Part shown: one piece after another, positions 25,094 through 35,222 of the stretch | Layout: every line of letters starts with the position of its first letter | Numbering within the stretch: the stretch's first letter is position 1 | Source: a virus | Virus record (IMG/VR): IMGVR_UViG_3300033146_000323 | Coordinates: 1-55,754 of that record | Direction: 5' to 3' (one strand) | DNA: 55,754 bases | The notes under the pieces: model-generated | The model's database searches: none | What the model saw: only the letters and a program-made list of their open reading frames with translations | What the model was told of the DNA's origin: nothing | Position numbers and translations under genes: made by a program

Positions 25094-25101
25094 CAAAGAT
25101 A
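25094..25101 (-). promoter_or_regulatory. Promoter -7 element (TATCTTTG on -)
   Basis: CAAAGATA on + is TATCTTTG on -, in the 33-base gap before the cupin gene, giving a leader of about 12 bases. A TTTG at the -33 position is not seen. It would begin a transcript of the cupin and three ejection genes. Confidence 0.5.
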
Positions 25102-25108
25102 ATAAAAT

Positions 25109-25927
25109 TTAAGGGAAAGATTTCATCACTTCAGATTCCACCGCAAATAGCTCAGAAGGATTAATCGACTCTTGAACGGGTAATGTGAGAGTAAATTCAC
25201 AATAATGACCTAAAACACCGTGAGATTCTGCAATTGGGTTCTTGATATACAAGAAATAAGCGTCATTAATTGGTATAGGATTGGTAGCTCCCGGCACTGA
25301 AGTAGAGTCTATAACAATAGAGTTAATACCATTGGCTTTATCTACATCTATATTAGTTATTTCTCCTGCAAATATCGGGGTATCATAAGGTGGAAGTGCA
25401 TAGTATAAATAGTCTCCTACACTTACAATACTTCCGATGTTAACTGACAAATCAAATGCAACCACATATGCGTTTGCCGCACCACCTACACTTGTACTAC
25501 GAGCAATACCATTTAAAGAACGAAGCTCGAACTCGGCTTCAGTAACTGAAGCACCTGTTCCACCATCATTACGTATGAATGCAAACCACGCTTCTTCTTT
25601 CTTTTCATACCACGTGTAATCAATAAATCCTGTGTTTTGAATATCCGTAACAAACCTGCCTTGCCACGCATCATCACTTTCAAGGTTAATTGTTTTAAAT
25701 AACTTGTTTTGTAATGGCATATCATTAAACACACTTGACATAGTTGACGGGAATGTGGTACCATAAAACGTGTTGTAATCATTATTGGTATTGTGACGAA
25801 ATAAATTACCTCCTTTAAACGTATAAAAGAACTGATTCATTCCTATCATATAATCAGGAAAGAAAGAATAAAAAGAAGGGAACCCCTTTGAGGTTTCACT
25901 GTATGTTAAAGTATAATTCTGACTCAT
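25109..25927 (-). CDS. Conserved tail/structural protein (272 aa)
   Basis: The segment KGFPSFYSFFPDYMIGMNQFFYTFKGG, then HNTNNDYNTFYGTTFPSTMSSVFND and KLFKTINLE, is a pattern I recognise from a conserved structural protein of Bacteroidetes (including crAss-like) and other marine phages. The rest is beta-rich. It lies after the 307-aa tail protein with an 11-base gap. A precise virion position is not known from sequence. Confidence 0.6.
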   Translation of the reverse strand: MSQNYTLTYSETSKGFPSFYSFFPDYMIGMNQFFYTFKGGNLFRHNTNNDYNTFYGTTFPSTMSSVFNDMPLQNKLFKTINLESDDAWQGRFVTDIQNTGFIDYTWYEKKEEAWFAFIRNDGGTGASVTEAEFELRSLNGIARSTSVGGAANAYVVAFDLSVNIGSIVSVGDYLYYALPPYDTPIFAGEITNIDVDKANGINSIVIDSTSVPGATNPIPINDAYFLYIKNPIAESHGVLGHYCEFTLTLPVQESINPSELFAVESEVMKSFP

Positions 25928-25937
25928 ATCTTATTTT

Positions 25938-26861
25938 TTACGGACAATTAATCATTGAAATAATAACTCCATTTGCGTCTACATCTATTTGTTTTTGTCC
26001 TGATGGGGGGTCGATGGTATAACTACCCTGAGCTGCTCTGTTGTTACCATATGCATCTGTAACAAAGAACTCACGTACCGCAGGTTCCCCTGCAGTTCCA
26101 CCACGATTAGGTACATTGTAATATGTATTTGGTTTTTCGTCATCGCATTGTCCATTCAACTGACTTGTTGGTACACCTGTAAGTAATACAGGGCAGTTTA
26201 TTTCTACCTGCCAAGCCGTTCCACAAACACCTGTTATCTGTACAGTAAAGTCTTCAGGAGTAGCAACATTTTTTGGTATATATAAAGTAGAATATCCCGG
26301 AGCTGCTGCAGTTAATACCACGTCTCCACTTGTTCCTGTAACTGTTCCTGAAGTTCCAACCAAATCAAAGTTCGAACCATTCCATTGTCTTTCATCTAAT
26401 CCTGAATATCCACCTGCATCTAAAGTTTGTCCTATAGGTGGGTTACAATCATTTGCTGTTGCTCCAATAAAAGTATAATTGTTTGCGTTATTAGAAGCGA
26501 GATATCCATAGTTAGGACTTGTAAGTTCATTAAATGTATTATTGTCATACAGAACTCTAATACCATCAGGAACCGATTGAGGATTAAAATAAACAATAGT
26601 ACAACCTACACTATTACCTGTGCCGAAGGTTAATTCAAAAACACCTGAGCCTCCACCTGCATTAATCGCTTGACCACAAGGGAATGTGCAACTTGGACAA
26701 ACGGTTTGAAAAGTTAAAAAACCTCCTACCTGCTCACGCACAATAGCTCCGTCTGAATAAAATCCATCGGGTGCTTTAGTCGTAAGAGCAGCAGTATCAA
26801 AAACTGCTGATGCATTTGATAACGAAGTTCCGTCTATAAAGTAATTTCCTAATGTTGGCAT
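25938..26861 (-). CDS. Beta-rich structural protein (307 aa)
   Basis: Gly/Asn/Thr-rich, with repeated short beta elements and two CPSC/C..C pairs in the N-terminal third; the sequence looks like Ig-like or adhesin-type domains. It lies between the giant tail protein and the conserved tail protein and probably belongs to the tail or fibre. No family recognised. Confidence 0.5.
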   Translation of the reverse strand: MPTLGNYFIDGTSLSNASAVFDTAALTTKAPDGFYSDGAIVREQVGGFLTFQTVCPSCTFPCGQAINAGGGSGVFELTFGTGNSVGCTIVYFNPQSVPDGIRVLYDNNTFNELTSPNYGYLASNNANNYTFIGATANDCNPPIGQTLDAGGYSGLDERQWNGSNFDLVGTSGTVTGTSGDVVLTAAAPGYSTLYIPKNVATPEDFTVQITGVCGTAWQVEINCPVLLTGVPTSQLNGQCDDEKPNTYYNVPNRGGTAGEPAVREFFVTDAYGNNRAAQGSYTIDPPSGQKQIDVDANGVIISMINCP

Positions 26862-26873
26862 ATCATTTAATTT

Positions 26874-29800
26874 TTAAGGTGCACATCCGCATCTAAGTTC
26901 ATTTACTGTTATACCTGCTACGGGTGTGTATTGTTTGTCACATTCAGTTACTGTTTGTCCTGCAACGATTAATCTTAAAATCGGTGTATCATCACAATCA
27001 ATCGTTTGAATTGTTATATTATTCTGAGTTGTATTTGTGTACTCATAAGTTTTACAACTACCCTCACAACAACATTGTTGTAGTACCGCATTATACGTTG
27101 CAGTAGTTGCCGGTGGATTAAATGTTTTAATACATCTTGTCCCCGAGAAACCTGCAAGTTGGCTTTCAGTTACAGTGTTTCCAAAACAGTTTACGTAAGA
27201 AACCTGTCCATCAGATATCCAAAAAACTTGATACTCTTGACATATATCATCACAAGTTATGCCTGTAACAAGAGAACCAATTGTTGCGGTAGCAGGTCCA
27301 TCAGTAATTGCTTGTATTGTGTAATGACATCCATCAATAGTTACTAAGTCGCCCTGACTTGCACCTAACGTATTTTCAACTATGTGGTTCTGAGTTAAAG
27401 AAGGGTCTACACTTGTTCCGTTTTCACATAATGAAGCCTGTCTAAACTCTGTGCATTCACAACCAATCAGTTTCATTTCGTATTGTGCAGTAATTCCCGG
27501 AGGATATACTTCTTTAATACATCTTGTAATTACCTGACTTTCAACTGCCGTGAATCCTAAAATAGTACCATCACACTGCACATATCCAAAATTACCGCCT
27601 GTTAAGAAAGTAACCTCATAATTATGACAAACGTTTTGACACGTAATCTCAATAGGGAATACTTGTGTAGGCACTGCAGTAGCAGGACCTGCTACAATTG
27701 CATCGGCTCTATAAGAACATCCATTGATTTCAACAATTTGTCCAATAACTATAGCACCTCCTACAGATTCTACAACGTGAGTTGTAACTACTGATGGGTC
27801 AGGTGGTACGTTTCCTGCGTCACATATTCTAACTTCTAAAAATTCAGTAGGAACTACATCACACGTACAACTAATTAATCCTACTTCAATACCTACAGGT
27901 TGAACCGGAGGAATCTCTGTTGCACAAACTTCTTCAAACCCTCCTGCCTCTATTAGAGGTATCTCTTGTGGGTCTCCATTACAATCAGTGTATGGTACAT
28001 TAACAATTGGTCCACCTGATGTGTTGTTAAATCTATACGTTTGACACACATCAGTACAGTCTGTAATATCATTTCTAACTGCAGATATGGTGTCAGTTGA
28101 ATTGTCTTGAACTATGCTTGTTATTTCAAACACACAATCAGGATACCCTGTAAGCTCTACAAAGTCACCAATCGTTTCATTGACAAGTTGTGTAACTACT
28201 TCAGTTACTACTTGACCGTCTTGACGACACTGTTGAACTAACATTTGGTCAGGGTCTAATGTACACTGACAATTTGCTAAGTTTAAACTAATTCCTTGTG
28301 GGATTGTAGTAAGCTCAGTCATACAGACTTTTGCCGTACCTCCCGGTGGAAGAGCCTCAGAAACATTTGCTCCCTCACAATCTACATAGTCTACAGTTAG
28401 GGTTGCTTGTGGGTCAGTGTTTGACATATTGTACTCTTGACATACATCAGTACAATCAGTGATGTCATTTCTAACCGCATTAACTGAAGCGTTTACTGAC
28501 TCCTGCGTGGTCTGAGATACTTGGAAAATACAATTAGGATAACCTACAAGCTCTACAAAATCACCTATTGATAACCCAAGATTGTCATCTATAACGAATT
28601 GTTGAATTGTTCCGTCTTCTCTACATTGTCTCACTAACAATCTATCTACTGATTCACCACACTCACAACAAGCAGCAAATGCCGTGTTAGCATCGTAACA
28701 AAGTTCTACTGCAGTTCCATTTCTATAATCGTAAATAATATATAGATATTGGTCGTTAGTATTTGGCATAGTAAACTGTGCTTCATACGTATTAGGTCCA
28801 CCTGTTATTGGTGTAGCATTATTTGAAGCAGCAAGTAAAGCCGTAATATCTCCGGGTGTATTAGCGTAGAACGTGTTAGTTCTTAAATATCTTAATTTAT
28901 CAACCAATGGGTCAAACACAAAATCATCAATCGGAAGGATTCTGTTACTTATAATACTAACATCAGCATTGTCAGCCGGAATAAATCCTCCACCTTGAGC
29001 TCCAACTATTTGAGTAAACTGTGAAACCAAAGGTGTATTGGTTCCTGTGACTAATTCTACTTGTTCACTCTGTAATGGAGAAGTAAATACTCCATCCACC
29101 CATCTATATTCATTATGAATAAATTGTCCTCCATCACCATTAACAGAAAGACAAACCTGAATAATAGTTATCTCTTGAGCATCAGGACAGTTTACTGTTA
29201 CTTCAAGTAATGTGCTACCTGTAGAAGTAACTAAAAGCTCAATGCTTTCTTCTGTTACATTGTTCTTTGGTACAGTTAAAGAACCTGAAACACCTGTAAC
29301 CCCTGTGGTAAATGTTTGTCCATCATAAGTTGCATTCAACACAAAGTCGTCTTGACCTGCTCCAATCACGTTATACTCAATTAACACTTCACCTACAAGC
29401 GTCCCTACATCAACGCAGAAATCACTTGATGATTCAAGTGTCACATTTAAAGTTCTTGTAATACCACATTCAATGCATTCTACAATCTGAGGTAATAATT
29501 CATTGTTTGAACTTAACACGTATTCATTGTGATACGGGTCCCAACCTCCTAACTTTTGCGTATTAAATGATTCAAGAAACAAATCTCTAAACCATCCACG
29601 CATCCCTGCTTCAGAGATAACATTTAATGCTTCATTTTGTCCTGCAGTTCCTCTAAGCTGAATGACTGCTCCTCTTTTTGCATCAGTAAAGAATTTGTTA
29701 GGTCCCCACTTAGCATAGCTTTCAGGATGAAAACTTATACCGTATTCTTCTATACGTGCTACTTGTGTCCCTAATACTTCAGGAATAGACGCAACTGTAC

Positions 29801-30761
29801 TTCCTCCTGTAGAGTCTGTAAGCAAGTTTTTACCTGCTAAAACAAAAGATATCTTGTCTTCTTGTAGTGTAAGTATGTCGGTTTCTCTGCCGTCTAACTT
29901 CATTACGGGTCCAAACTCTTCTTCTAATGGCTTAAAGTTTAACAACCCTAAGTTGAACTCATTTAATTTATTTACGTTGCTCTCATCGTTAAATACACCA
30001 CTATACGTTAAATCAGCAAACCTTCGAACTTCTTGATAATCCTGTGCGGATGTACTCGTTACTTGGTTTCCAATAGCTAACTCTTGCTGACCAATACCAT
30101 CCCTAATCTGATAGCTTTCTACTCCATTACCAAAAGAATAGCAGTTAAAGAATGCAGTATCTATAATAGCAGGTTGTGTAGGAGTTTGATTTTGAATATT
30201 CCCTGCGTGTGCACCGTGTGGTAAAGATATACTTGTAATTACTGTAGTAGGTTGTGATGGTGGGGTAGATGGACTTATAACTGCACTATTACACTCTCCC
30301 AATACAACCTTGCTACCTCCCGGATTAATTGTTACATTTCGAGAGATACCATAAATATCATCATAATCAAACTGAATTGGACTTACCTCTGCAGCCGATA
30401 CAAAGAATGAAAATTGACAAGTGTTTGGTTGAGCGATTGGATAACTCACAGGACTTATGTACCATACATCAGGAACGGCATCCTGTGGTTGAGTTTCAAA
30501 AGCAATAAAAGAGGAGCTTCTAACAACGTCAATAAGAACCTTTAGTTTTGTTTCTTTATTCTTTCCGTTATATCCCTTTGAACTTCTAACTGAAAAAGTG
30601 TCTGCAGCGTTTGGTCCATTGTCTTTAAAGAAACAAGATATTTGACTTGTCTCACAAGATAAAAATCCTGCGTTTATAACAGGGTTGTAGTTTGGACCAC
30701 TAACTCCTGTTCCGTCAGTTGTGGCTTGTGCCTCTAATGCAGGAGCAATATTGTCTCCGTC
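26874..30761 (-). CDS. Downstream half of a frameshifted tail protein, with Cys-rich repeats (about 1295 aa in this frame)
   Basis: The frame is open from the slip site at 30762-30767 to the stop at 26874. The first 104 codons (30761 down to 30450) contain no ATG, GTG or TTG, so the first conventional start is GTG at 30449. The zero-frame upstream gene ends shortly after the slip site. This makes one continuous product with the 30734-33211 gene the simplest reading. The C-terminal 500 residues hold at least four tandem Cys-rich repeats of about 120 residues (elements VQQCRQDGQ, then DFVELTGYPDCVF, then AVRNDITDCTDVCQ, then YVDCEG). These repeats would be a tail surface module, perhaps receptor-binding. 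Confidence 0.7.
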   Translation of the reverse strand, partial: DGDNIAPALEAQATTDGTGVSGPNYNPVINAGFLSCETSQISCFFKDNGPNAADTFSVRSSKGYNGKNKETKLKVLIDVVRSSSFIAFETQPQDAVPDVWYISPVSYPIAQPNTCQFSFFVSAAEVSPIQFDYDDIYGISRNVTINPGGSKVVLGECNSAVISPSTPPSQPTTVITSISLPHGAHAGNIQNQTPTQPAIIDTAFFNCYSFGNGVESYQIRDGIGQQELAIGNQVTSTSAQDYQEVRRFADLTYSGVFNDESNVNKLNEFNLGLLNFKPLEEEFGPVMKLDGRETDILTLQEDKISFVLAGKNLLTDSTGGSTVASIPEVLGTQVARIEEYGISFHPESYAKWGPNKFFTDAKRGAVIQLRGTAGQNEALNVISEAGMRGWFRDLFLESFNTQKLGGWDPYHNEYVLSSNNELLPQIVECIECGITRTLNVTLESSSDFCVDVGTLVGEVLIEYNVIGAGQDDFVLNATYDGQTFTTGVTGVSGSLTVPKNNVTEESIELLVTSTGSTLLEVTVNCPDAQEITIIQVCLSVNGDGGQFIHNEYRWVDGVFTSPLQSEQVELVTGTNTPLVSQFTQIVGAQGGGFIPADNADVSIISNRILPIDDFVFDPLVDKLRYLRTNTFYANTPGDITALLAASNNATPITGGPNTYEAQFTMPNTNDQYLYIIYDYRNGTAVELCYDANTAFAACCECGESVDRLLVRQCREDGTIQQFVIDDNLGLSIGDFVELVGYPNCIFQVSQTTQESVNASVNAVRNDITDCTDVCQEYNMSNTDPQATLTVDYVDCEGANVSEALPPGGTAKVCMTELTTIPQGISLNLANCQCTLDPDQMLVQQCRQDGQVVTEVVTQLVNETIGDFVELTGYPDCVFEITSIVQDNSTDTISAVRNDITDCTDVCQTYRFNNTSGGPIVNVPYTDCNGDPQEIPLIEAGGFEEVCATEIPPVQPVGIEVGLISCTCDVVPTEFLEVRICDAGNVPPDPSVVTTHVVESVGGAIVIGQIVEINGCSYRADAIVAGPATAVPTQVFPIEITCQNVCHNYEVTFLTGGNFGYVQCDGTILGFTAVESQVITRCIKEVYPPGITAQYEMKLIGCECTEFRQASLCENGTSVDPSLTQNHIVENTLGASQGDLVTIDGCHYTIQAITDGPATATIGSLVTGITCDDICQEYQVFWISDGQVSYVNCFGNTVTESQLAGFSGTRCIKTFNPPATTATYNAVLQQCCCEGSCKTYEYTNTTQNNITIQTIDCDDTPILRLIVAGQTVTECDKQYTPVAGITVNELRCGCAP

Positions 30762-33211
30762 AAAAAAGTCTTTACATTACCAAATGGTTTATCTGTATTA
30801 CCACGTCTAAAGTTGTCAATCAAGATTCTAATTCTACTACCTGCCGGTATAGTGTAGTCAATATACACACCCGGATTAAGAGGGTCAGGGTCTTCAATTT
30901 GAACCGGATAATCTATTACAGGACAGTTGTTATCCTTCTTACTTTTTTCTCCAAAAGTAATTACCGGATTATCACCAAGAGTTGTAGAAAAGGTATTAGC
31001 TCTTCTAATCTTCATATATGTGCCGGGTGGCACTACAAGTTCATTATCATTTGCATCTACCGGTTTAGGGTCAAGGAAGTCACGTGTTTGTGATTTCTTT
31101 TCTAATACTGTAGCAAAAGCACATCTACTAAGTGCTCCATTTGTATCAGTTTTTACTTTTAATAAATCTCCTTCTTCAACTTTTCTTGTGTTCTGACCTT
31201 CAATAAGGAAGTAGTCCGCAGAAGTTGTAGGGTCTCTAAAGAAGAAAGAACTATATACATTAAAATAATTTTCTTTGTCTTGTTTGATACAGAACTTATA
31301 TCTCGTTGCCCAAGCCGGAGCAATTTGTTGAATCGGAATAGTAGCTCTGATTTTATTTTGTTGGTCTGAATCTGCACAAGGAATATTAACTGTATTATTT
31401 AAACTAACCAAAGCCGTTGATGCACGGTTAAAGTCGTCCATATAAACAATACCTATCTCATAGTTTCTATCACTATGTAAACTTTTTGGATTACCTGTTT
31501 CTTGGAAAGATGCTCCTGCAAAACTTACTTGATAGTATTCAAAAACCTCTTGAGTAATAGCAACTCCTGTTGGGTCGTCAACAAACCTCATTGCCACTAA
31601 CTGCAATCCTATGTTAGGTGAACCCGGAGAAGAGAAAATTAAAATACCTTGACCTGCTTGGTTTACACCACTTTCAAATTTTGTCAACCCATCTAAAGTC
31701 TGTGGTATAATACAGTTTTGTTCATCTGTTAATGTGACTCCATCACAAGCATTTGCTACAGTTTCAATGTTGGCTGCAGTTCCTATCTTGTCTACAAAAT
31801 CTACACTTGTTGCCAACTCATTTGCTGATGCAAAATCTTGCGGTAAAATGTATTGAAAGTTTATTTCAACCTCCGAAGTAGTATTAGCAGGAAATGGTGC
31901 TTGACCCGTAAATTGTGAGTGTTCAAATTTGATTTGTATATCAATAGCAGAACCTGCTTGTAAGTTAAGACTATCAACATCCAATAAATCAACTCGAGAG
32001 TTTAATATATTTTGTGGACCTACACTTGAATCAATAGTGTATGACCCTGTGGTTTCTGAGGTTTCTATTTCTGTTAGACCAATGTCTACATTAACTTTTT
32101 CTACAGTATATTCTAAAAGCACAGGTTGTCCTGCAGGTGTAACTAAATCATATTGCTCTAAGTAGTTTCCATAAATTAGTCTATTACCCATAAGCGTTTG
32201 AGCTTGAGCTAATCTTGGAACATTATCGTATAACCTAAGTATTTCACTGTCAGGTAAAACTGTAAATATTTTACTATCACTAAAAGTGTAGGTATATTCT
32301 GTATTGTCTACTAATCCTAAAACAGATTTATCTAATTTTTCAATAACTCTAATTAGACCATTGGTCATATCCTTCCACAACAAATCTATACCTACTACTA
32401 AAGAACTTCCTGAATCGTAAGTGATTGTGGCTTGATTGATGAAGTTTAACATCCCTTCATTTAGACCTGTTGCAAAATCATATCTAAATGAGTTTGGAAC
32501 AAATGCAGGTTCAGTAAATTGAGAAACCGCACTGTATTCTCCGTCAGCAAATCTATATCTATAGCCAAACGAAACAAATCTATCTTCTAAAAAATTATTC
32601 TGAGCTGATGTAGATTGTAGTGTAAGACCCGGAGAATTGATAGGTGGTTTTTTGATTACAAGCAACTGCTCTGCAGTTATTTGGTCAATATTAGCTACAG
32701 GGTTTGGGTAATTTCTACCTATGTTTATAAATCTTGGAGGGTTGAGATTGTCCGTAAAAAACAAAAGCTCTGCATCAATAAGATTCGCACCTGTGATTAA
32801 ATAAGTGTCGTTAAAATTTAAAGTAGTATTTACACCACCTCCATCGTCTATACTTATTACGTGATACGTTAAAACATTTTGTTGTACATCTAAAGAGACA
32901 ATCAAGTCCAACTTACCTGTGGTGGGACTACCTTGAAATGCAGGGTCGTGAACAAACCAATAGATTGTTTCGTTAGCACCGTCTTCTACTGCACCAATAC
33001 ATTTGGCTTCAGGGGACAAAGATTGCCCAAGAAATTCTAAGGATGTTAATTGGTCATTACCTTTAGTGTTTTCTACTGACCCTATTTCTGAATCTTCAGT
33101 AGCACCTAAGCGTACATTCAATGCGTCAACATATTGACCATTAGGAATGAGTCTTTCATCAAGACTCTTGTTCATTACTCCTTTTATAAAATTCCTTTGA
33201 ATATTTGCCAT
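30734..33211 (-). CDS. Tail stabilisation/tubular protein, N-terminal half of frameshifted gene (825 aa)
   Basis: The N-terminus (ANIQRNFIKGVMNKSLDERL, then PNGQYVDALNVRLGATEDSE and GSVENTKGN) is the hallmark of phage stabilisation-type tail proteins, as in crAss-like and P22 gp10-type families. The body is beta-rich, as in tail-tube plugs. The last nine residues before the stop (LTETILLLH) look out of frame; the natural continuation (DGDNIAPALEAQATTDGTG) is in the -1 frame. The full product would be about 2,110 residues. Confidence 0.75.
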   Translation of the reverse strand: MANIQRNFIKGVMNKSLDERLIPNGQYVDALNVRLGATEDSEIGSVENTKGNDQLTSLEFLGQSLSPEAKCIGAVEDGANETIYWFVHDPAFQGSPTTGKLDLIVSLDVQQNVLTYHVISIDDGGGVNTTLNFNDTYLITGANLIDAELLFFTDNLNPPRFINIGRNYPNPVANIDQITAEQLLVIKKPPINSPGLTLQSTSAQNNFLEDRFVSFGYRYRFADGEYSAVSQFTEPAFVPNSFRYDFATGLNEGMLNFINQATITYDSGSSLVVGIDLLWKDMTNGLIRVIEKLDKSVLGLVDNTEYTYTFSDSKIFTVLPDSEILRLYDNVPRLAQAQTLMGNRLIYGNYLEQYDLVTPAGQPVLLEYTVEKVNVDIGLTEIETSETTGSYTIDSSVGPQNILNSRVDLLDVDSLNLQAGSAIDIQIKFEHSQFTGQAPFPANTTSEVEINFQYILPQDFASANELATSVDFVDKIGTAANIETVANACDGVTLTDEQNCIIPQTLDGLTKFESGVNQAGQGILIFSSPGSPNIGLQLVAMRFVDDPTGVAITQEVFEYYQVSFAGASFQETGNPKSLHSDRNYEIGIVYMDDFNRASTALVSLNNTVNIPCADSDQQNKIRATIPIQQIAPAWATRYKFCIKQDKENYFNVYSSFFFRDPTTSADYFLIEGQNTRKVEEGDLLKVKTDTNGALSRCAFATVLEKKSQTRDFLDPKPVDANDNELVVPPGTYMKIRRANTFSTTLGDNPVITFGEKSKKDNNCPVIDYPVQIEDPDPLNPGVYIDYTIPAGSRIRILIDNFRRGNTDKPFGNVKTFLTETILLLH
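30761..30768 (-). other. Candidate -1 slippery site (T TTT TTG)
   Basis: On the - strand, the codons ACT TTT TTG ACG contain a run of six T (30762-30767). A -1 slip gives ACT TTT then TTT GAC GGA, after which the frame is open without stops into the downstream tail reading frame. It is consistent with a programmed -1 shift on U UUU UUG, or one missing T in the assembly. Confidence 0.65.
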
Positions 33212-33212
33212 A

Positions 33213-34136
33213 TTACTTTAGCCATTTATCCCTGCCTCTCAAGTTCATTAAGAGTCTTCCCGGATGTATGTTACTGATTCTAATTTTTGCGTTTCTTAAA
33301 AGAGCTGCACTTCTTTTACGTGCTCTTGCAATAACGTATTCTTGCACACCGAGTTTTGAGTTGAGAATAGCATATTCGATATAGGCATATATGTAACTTT
33401 CAAATAATTTATTTACCGTAACTTCTGTGTCGTTACCGTTTTCCATTCCATCAGAAACGTATTCTAAAACCACCGATTGGTTTGCCATATCTGAACTGAA
33501 ATTAATAACTCCTGATTTTTTGTCAATGCTAAATGTTGGATTTGCATTTGCCGTTTCTGTATTCAAACCGAATCGTGCTCCAATCTCATAATCAAAATAC
33601 CAATATCCATCACAACAATATCCTTCATAGCCGTGAAACGGATTACCTGCATTTAAGTAAATAGACTTTTCGCTGCCTGTAATTCTTTCATAGTCTAATT
33701 CAGAAAACTGAGGACTCAATGCATTCCCATCTTGGTCAAACAAAATCCTACAATTATTATCCTGTAAGTATGCACTACTCCAATTAGTTTGAATGTTTTC
33801 TGTAAGAGGATATAACAATCCATTTTTATGTACAGATATTCTAACCCAATTCACGTAGTCTGATGGCAATACATATCTTAATGTATTACACACAGTTAGT
33901 TGCAATATTTTAATTTCTTTAAACGCATCGTAGTTTAATTCTTGTATACCACGTTTTGCGTGAAACAAAACCTTATATCGCTCTTCATTATTTACAAGGC
34001 TGTGATTACCTGCATACATCAACATAAAGTTGTTTACTATGTCATATAAAGACACGTATTGGTATGACCCCCAATTTGCATTTTCGGGTTGGCTTCCACC
34101 GTTTTCGTAATACTGATATTGTGATATATAAGGCAT
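33213..34136 (-). CDS. Head-tail connector / tail tube protein (307 aa)
   Basis: Helical N-terminal half (VSLYDIVNNFMLMYAG, then AKRGIQELNYDAFKEIKI) and a beta domain (YVLPSDYVNWVRISVHKNG), with a C-terminal basic helix. The pattern and location between the connector gene and the tail stabilisation gene fit a tail-tube/adaptor protein of crAss-like and other Bacteroidetes podoviruses. The assignment rests on synteny more than on motifs. Confidence 0.6.
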   Translation of the reverse strand: MPYISQYQYYENGGSQPENANWGSYQYVSLYDIVNNFMLMYAGNHSLVNNEERYKVLFHAKRGIQELNYDAFKEIKILQLTVCNTLRYVLPSDYVNWVRISVHKNGLLYPLTENIQTNWSSAYLQDNNCRILFDQDGNALSPQFSELDYERITGSEKSIYLNAGNPFHGYEGYCCDGYWYFDYEIGARFGLNTETANANPTFSIDKKSGVINFSSDMANQSVVLEYVSDGMENGNDTEVTVNKLFESYIYAYIEYAILNSKLGVQEYVIARARKRSAALLRNAKIRISNIHPGRLLMNLRGRDKWLK

Positions 34137-34142
34137 AGTTTA

Positions 34143-35105
34143 TTATTTTTCGTCTTGGTCTTCTTTTCCTTCTAATCCTTGACCAAATTGTACTGCAGCT
34201 ACCTCTCTAATAGACATACCTGCGTACTGCAATATCTTCAACACCAATGTAGGTTCATCTGATATAGACAGTTCAAAATCTTGAAAGTCCGGTTGCGATT
34301 GGTCAAACGAGGGTTCTCCTCCAATCAAGTTTACGTATGTCCACTTAGGGTCTCTTGGATATCTGATGTATTGACATTGTACTGCTCCTATAGTATTGAT
34401 ACTTGCAGGGAACAATGACAACGTAGGTTCTTGCTGAGTGTAAGCAGGAAACAGAGTTGATGGTGCAGTAAGTAAAGAGTTGTTAAGCATAGTGATTTTA
34501 CTTTGCGTAACTTTTTCTGCCTCGTTTACTATAGCATCATCATAGATTACGTAGCCTTCAGGAAAGTTCTGAAATATATCAGCAGGATTTCCGTCAGCGT
34601 CTATTAATCTTAAAGTATTTATATTAATTATCTCTCCAACAAAAGCACTTGCATTGGTAGTGGTGTTACCCACAATATCTCCAACCTGCACTCCTGATGC
34701 CACAAAATCAGTGGTGGTATCTACCAAATCCTGAACCAATACTTGGTCATTAACTCCTGATATCAAAAGTCTGCTATATACCAAAACTTTGTTTAGCAGA
34801 TAGTAATTATCGTTTGTGGTAGTTAGACTCGGTGTAAAGAACTTATTATTAAACTGCGGAATAAGAAACTTGGTTTCAGAGAATATATTAATTACCTCTT
34901 CATAACCTTTGGTAATATCTGCATAACCCGTGCCTGATTGACGAGCATTCTCTTTATTTATCTGATAGTTATACTGATAAAAATAATCCTCAAAAATATC
35001 TAACTGAGCTTGTTTTGCAAATAAGTTAAAATCAGATGGTGATATGTATCCGTAATTATTTTTATTTAGTATAGATAATACTGTGTTTCTAACCGAGTTT
35101 ATCAT
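34143..35105 (-). CDS. Head-tail connector ring protein candidate (320 aa)
   Basis: ATG at 35105 is chosen because the -7 element at 35123-35130 lies within the longer open frame, so residues upstream cannot be translated from that transcript. The N-terminus (MINSVRNTVLSILNKNNYGY, then SDFNLFAKQAQLDIFEDYFY) is helical, with a beta domain later. By position after the capsid gene and before the tail tube it should be a connector ring. Confidence 0.55.
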   Translation of the reverse strand: MINSVRNTVLSILNKNNYGYISPSDFNLFAKQAQLDIFEDYFYQYNYQINKENARQSGTGYADITKGYEEVINIFSETKFLIPQFNNKFFTPSLTTTNDNYYLLNKVLVYSRLLISGVNDQVLVQDLVDTTTDFVASGVQVGDIVGNTTTNASAFVGEIININTLRLIDADGNPADIFQNFPEGYVIYDDAIVNEAEKVTQSKITMLNNSLLTAPSTLFPAYTQQEPTLSLFPASINTIGAVQCQYIRYPRDPKWTYVNLIGGEPSFDQSQPDFQDFELSISDEPTLVLKILQYAGMSIREVAAVQFGQGLEGKEDQDEK

Positions 35106-35122
35106 CTTAAAATACTTTGATA

Positions 35123-35130
35123 CAAAGATA
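35123..35130 (-). promoter_or_regulatory. Promoter -7 element (TATCTTTG on -)
   Basis: CAAAGATA on + lies 18 bases upstream of ATG 35105 and directly after the terminator at 35134-35163, which separates the capsid genes from the tail genes. No -33 TTTG is seen. Confidence 0.5.
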
Positions 35131-35133
35131 AAC

Positions 35134-35163
35134 AAAAAAAAAGAGAGGGGTATTAAACCCCTC
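35134..35163 (-). terminator. Intrinsic terminator after the capsid genes
   Basis: On the - strand: stem GAGGGG / CCCCTC around a 7-base loop, followed by TC and nine T residues. It lies about 60 bases after the stop of the 245-aa gene. A second hairpin (ATCCTG/CAGGAT, about 35187-35212) precedes it without a U-tract. Confidence 0.85.
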
Positions 35164-35222
35164 CCTCTTACATATGGTTAATCACATCCTGCTGCGAATC
35201 AGGATATGTCAAATATAATACA

